DNA of 60,000 nucleotides from Bugula neritina (lineage: Eukaryota; Bryozoa; Gymnolaemata; Cheilostomatida; Bugulidae). The stretch's first letter is position 1. Each line of letters begins with the position of its first letter. This document shows, piece after piece, positions 56,204 to 60,000 of the stretch. Made by a program: the position numbers and the translations under genes. The stretch covers positions 2,472,628-2,532,627 of the forward strand of contig OZ037771.1 in the NCBI GenBank assembly GCA_964035545.1, written 5' to 3'. Under the pieces are notes generated by a model. That model was not told the DNA's origin and ran no database searches. It saw nothing but the letters and a program-made list of their open reading frames with translations.

Positions 56204-56211
56204 TATAAAAG
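56204..56211 (+). promoter_or_regulatory. candidate TATA box of SLC18B1-like copy C
   Basis: TATAAAAG 82 bases before the ATG, preceded by TTGACTCCGCTAACTAAACA and TAGTAAAAA, which match the block before copy B. A leader related to AGTCAACAGTTCCAAAAAGA follows before the ATG. Confidence 0.55.
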
Positions 56212-56292
56212 GTCTTTTGAAGATAGCAGGTACTATAATTTTGCTTAGACTAGTTTTAGTCAACAGTTCCAAAAAGAGAGAATTATCTCCAA

Positions 56293-59200
56293 ATGGGGAA
56301 CTGCAATGACAGACCTACATCTAATCTCAGCTCAGTTTGGAAAGAAAGGCTACTTCTGATTGTAGTACTGACTGTACAGTTTGTAGCTCTCTGCACAGAT
56401 ACATTTCTTTATCCATTCTTTCCACAAGAAGCTACTGCCAAAGGATTAACTCCGACACACATTGGGATCGTATTTTCTTCATTTGAGTTTGCTAGATTTC
56501 TTTCATTTTTTCTCTCAGGTTATTTGGTAGGTAGCTTAAATGTTCAAGTTTCTTTAAATATATATTATTTTGCTTAAAGTTTCAAATTAGTAGATGTATA
56601 TTTGTCTGTAATTTTAAAATTTACCACGTATAATTCTATCAATTAACCTTTTAAGCTCACCAAACTTACTAGTTTCAATGCAGTTCTTAAAACTCTATTA
56701 ATGAATATATGGTTTCCTTTCTATTCTCTTTGCATCTCTGTCAAGTTCATGTTTTTGATGAGTAGTTTTTGAAAAATTAAAATAGCTAGAATATGCTAAA
56801 ACAAGTATCAGCTTGCTTGTTGCCTCAACTTTGTTTGCAATCCAGTGCCTGGTGACTGAAAACTCAAATTCGAAACCCTGGAATTTTACCTAAGCAAAAG
56901 GTTTGAGGCCCAGTTGACAAAAAAGCTTCTAGCTACTCATATTGCTACTTAGAGATTTGAGATAGATGCTTCTCATTACATCTGGTGGCAGGTAGCAGAG
57001 AGAAATGTGCTAATAGTTTCAAGGAAAAAAAACAGCTAATAAATATTGCGAATAAATATTCTATGTATGCAGCATTTAATGCTTGCTAATGGTCTTTAAT
57101 GTACTCATTCAGATAGGCAAAGTAAATCCAAAACATTGGTGTGTAGTAGGAGGCGGAGTAACATCTGTGTGCTGCGTACTGTTTGGGTGGGTAGTAATAC
57201 ATATATAAAATATGTTGAGTACTTATTAGTCTGTAGAGTATAATATTATAGTTAATTTTATTAATAGTTATATGTTCATGTGCAGCTTATTTTTTGCTAT
57301 ACTAAAGTAGCTTGTATGTAGAAGTTTTAACAAAAAGCTGAAACATTCTAATAGCAACACCATATACTCATGTGGCTGTAAAAAGTAATTATGCCAATCA
57401 TTGATAATTTTATACAAGTTGCTTCATCAGCTACTTAAGGTAATAGAATAGTCTGCAAAAATAATTTTGTCAGAAATATTTTTGATTTATCTGTTGACAG
57501 GCTTGTAGACAGTACATCTGGCACGCTCTTCTTGGTCTTATGTTCCCTCACCAGATTTCTAGCTGGCTTTGGGACAGCTATGCTTTCTGTGGCAGGCATT
57601 ACACTTTTACTGAAAGTCACATCCTATTCTAATAGCTTTGTAATAGTAAGTATTTTAGTTTTCATTTCAGTGATTGTATTTATTCTTGTATTTCATTTCA
57701 TGAACATGAACATTGAACTTTCCAGGGAGCAGCTGAAGTGATGCAAGGAATAGGATATATGGCAGGACCAGCTTTAGGTTCTGTATTGTATCTAGTAAGT
57801 ACTGTATCTAGTAAGTACTGTATCTAGTAAGTATTGTATCTAGTAAGTACTGTATCTAGTAAGTACTGTATATAGTAAGTACTGTATATAGTAAGTACTG
57901 TATATAGTAAGTACTGTATTTAAGAAGTACTGTATATAGTAAGTACTATATATAGTAAGTATTGTATATAGTAAGTACTATATATAGTAAGTATTGTATA
58001 TAGTAAGTATTGTATATAGTAAGTATTGTATATAGTAAGTATTGTATATAGTAAGTATTGTATATAGTAAGTACTGTATATAGTAAGTACTGTATATAGT
58101 AAGTACTGTATATAGTAAGTACTGTATATAGTAAGTACTGTATATAGTAAGTACTGTATATAGTAAGTACTGTATATAGTAAGTACTGTATAGTAAGTAC
58201 TGTATATAGTAAGTACTGTATTTAAGAAGTACTGTATATAGTAAGTACTGTATATAACAAACACTGTATATAGTAAGTACTGCATATAGTAAGTACTGTA
58301 TATAGTAAGTACTGTATATAGTAAGTACTGTATATAGTAAGTACTGTATGTAGTAAGTACTGTATTTAAGAAGTACTGTATATATAGAGTAAGTACTGTA
58401 TATAGTAAGCAATTATATAAAGTAAATACTACTGTGTAAATATATATAGCTACTGGTTGGTGAAAATATTTGTTTTATATATAACAACTCCAGCTACAAA
58501 GCCTTGCTTTTCAAAAAAAGAATTATTCCAAAGGTCAACCAAACTTTAAACTGATAATATACTTTATTGATATAATATAATAATAATTATTATATTACAA
58601 CACTATATACTTATATCAGCATACTAAATAATTTGCATTATTGTGTCCATTAAAGCATTTTTGGGCAATTACAACCAGCATATTGTATTTTAATTTGAAT
58701 CATTCTCTCTGCATAACAAAGCGCTCTCAGTGTGTAGTTATTTTAATATGTATACTCCTTAACCAGCCAAGCTATGCGCTGGTATTTATTTCAGATAGGT
58801 AGCTATACTGCTGTATTTTGGATTCTGGGAAGCTGTTTGTTTCTACTCAACATCCTCCAAGCACTAATTCTTCCTTCTCTGGGTGAGTGCATGCATTGAT
58901 CTAATACTGTTAAAAATTTAGACAACTTTCATCAGTAGAGTTTTTAGCAATAGTTTTATAGCTTTAATTCAGGGACACAGACATAAGATTGCAAGAAAAT
59001 TAAAGGTGCTCAACATTTATTTTCTCCATTATATGGAATTGAAATTTATTTTATTAAGTTATTACATAATGCATAAATCAAGTATAGAATAGAAAGTTAT
59101 GCAACATAAACATTATTTAAAATACTTTTCTATTCATCATATTTTATAATTGTCTATGCGTCATAATTGCAAATAAAAAAATTTCTGATTTTAAAAACCA

Positions 59201-60000
59201 TATTCTTGTTATGTTAAAGCTATTTTTCATTTGCAGTTGCATGCATGCTATGTCTCTGAATACAAAAATTTTTATCATTGACTATTAGTTACTGAATAGT
59301 TTAACAGTCATTATGAAAACATTTTTTAACTTCTATTATTGTAAGACAAAGTTAAGTTCAAGCTGAAATGATTTCGTTGCAATTTTTTAGAGCAAGAAGT
59401 TACCAGGAAAAGCTCTATAAATTTGTTCAACATCCCTGGAGTACTGGTGCTGTTTTTCCAAGTCATAATGTACAAAATGATTGTGCAAGCTACATTCTCA
59501 GGGGCGAGCAACTACTTAAGTCTTACTGTAAGAGATTTAGTAATATGTTGTATAGTAGTTACTTATATAGCATACAACCAAGGCAAACAGTAGTGAAAGC
59601 ACAGCTGACCATATAAAAAAGTACCTATGCCAATCACTGCATTTGTGTTTTTACTATTAGCTTTTTTCTTCACTTAATAATAATAAGCTTAGTACTATTG
59701 TTTTCGACTCAATAAAATAGGCTTTCGTGATTTATTTGCTAGTGTCATTTTAAAATTTCTTTACACGCAAGTTTATACAAGTTTGAAGGAGCAATGTTTA
59801 CAATTTTGAAACCTTTTTGGTTTTGAAGAAAATACAATAAACAGTGAAATAGAGCGTTGTGCTTTTGTAAATTGCTTATTAAAAATTTCTAATGTAGTCA
59901 GTAAGCTCTGTGATAAAGTTAGAAATAAAGCCAGAAAATTGTAAATTTGTAGTTCCAATCATCTTCATCTACATTAGGAATAGTTTACAGCGTGTGGCCT
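56293..60000 (+). CDS. SLC18B1-like MFS transporter, copy C (3' partial)
   Basis: Exons: 56293-56526, 57113-57186, 57501-57645, 57726-57794, 58795-58882, 59391-59527, and 59953 to beyond the window edge. Lengths and phases of the complete exons equal those of copy B. Landmarks are TDTFLYPFFPQEATAKG, SLTRFLAGFGTAML, AGPALGSVLYL and QEVTRKSSINLFNIPG. The coding sequence visible here is intact. In exon 7 the residue after Tyr-Ser-Val-Trp is Pro (CCT), where copy B has Ser. The intron after exon 4 starts with a 16-bp minisatellite made from the splice junction itself. By family it should be a vesicular polyamine/H+ antiporter; substrate and expression are unknown. The four last exons lie outside the window. 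Confidence 0.9.
57785..58412 (+). repeat. 16-bp minisatellite of the exon 4 splice donor, about 38 copies
   Basis: The unit is GTAAGTACTGTATATA; the first few copies have TATCTA where later ones have TATATA. The array begins with the real junction of exon 4 of copy C (TATCTA, then GTAAGTACTG). Almost every copy therefore holds a potential GTAAGTA donor. A few units are variants (TTTAAGAAGT, a 14-bp copy near 58190). Confidence 0.96.

Noticed and set aside
57785-58412. A CRISPR-like array
   Set aside because: The repeats are contiguous 16-bp units with no spacers, in an animal intron. It is a minisatellite.

Overview
The window is eukaryotic nuclear DNA from an animal: AT-rich, gene-sparse, with short coding exons joined across GT-AG introns whose phases can be followed exon by exon. 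It contains microsatellites, minisatellites, two tRNA-derived SINEs and a decayed DNA transposon. The gene families (Dachshund-like, CRACD-like, SLC18B1-like, DEG/ENaC) are metazoan. An invertebrate, perhaps a lophotrochozoan, is my inference; the sequence does not prove the phylum.

Layout, left to right. (1) 2.4-6.9 kb, plus strand: the 3' exons of a Dachshund-like (SKI/SNO/DAC) transcriptional regulator; its 5' part lies outside the window. (2) 7.9-22.2 kb, minus strand: a 15-exon gene that I reconstruct as an invertebrate homologue of CRACD/KIAA1211, an actin capping-protein inhibitor family. Its largest intron hosts a 3.5-kb TIR transposon with a broken coding region. (3) 22.2-25.7 kb: no convincing gene. 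(4) 26.2-32.4 kb, minus strand: an 11-exon SLC18B1-like major facilitator transporter (copy A), with a relic of another first exon just upstream. (5) 33.4-42.3 kb, plus strand: a complete 13-exon DEG/ENaC-type sodium channel. (6) 43.1-44.7 kb, minus strand: a 3-exon single-pass membrane protein that I do not recognise. (7) 46.0-52.5 kb, plus strand: SLC18B1-like copy B, complete. (8) 56.3 kb to the end, plus strand: copy C, cut by the window edge in exon 7.

The three transporter copies share exon boundaries, phases, a nearly identical first exon and a short conserved leader, so they are recent local duplicates. In the mammalian family the protein loads polyamines into secretory vesicles. The DEG/ENaC channel and the unknown membrane protein sit between the copies. 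A functional link is possible but the sequence does not show one.

The most unusual signal is structural. In several genes, tandem repeats begin at or immediately inside the 5' splice site. The best case is copy C, where about 38 copies of a 16-bp unit made of the last exon bases plus the first intron bases follow exon 4. In the CRACD-like gene a 31-bp unit repeats a stretch that includes 23 exon bases and the donor. A 44-bp perfect GC-rich palindrome in an intron of copy B is also striking.
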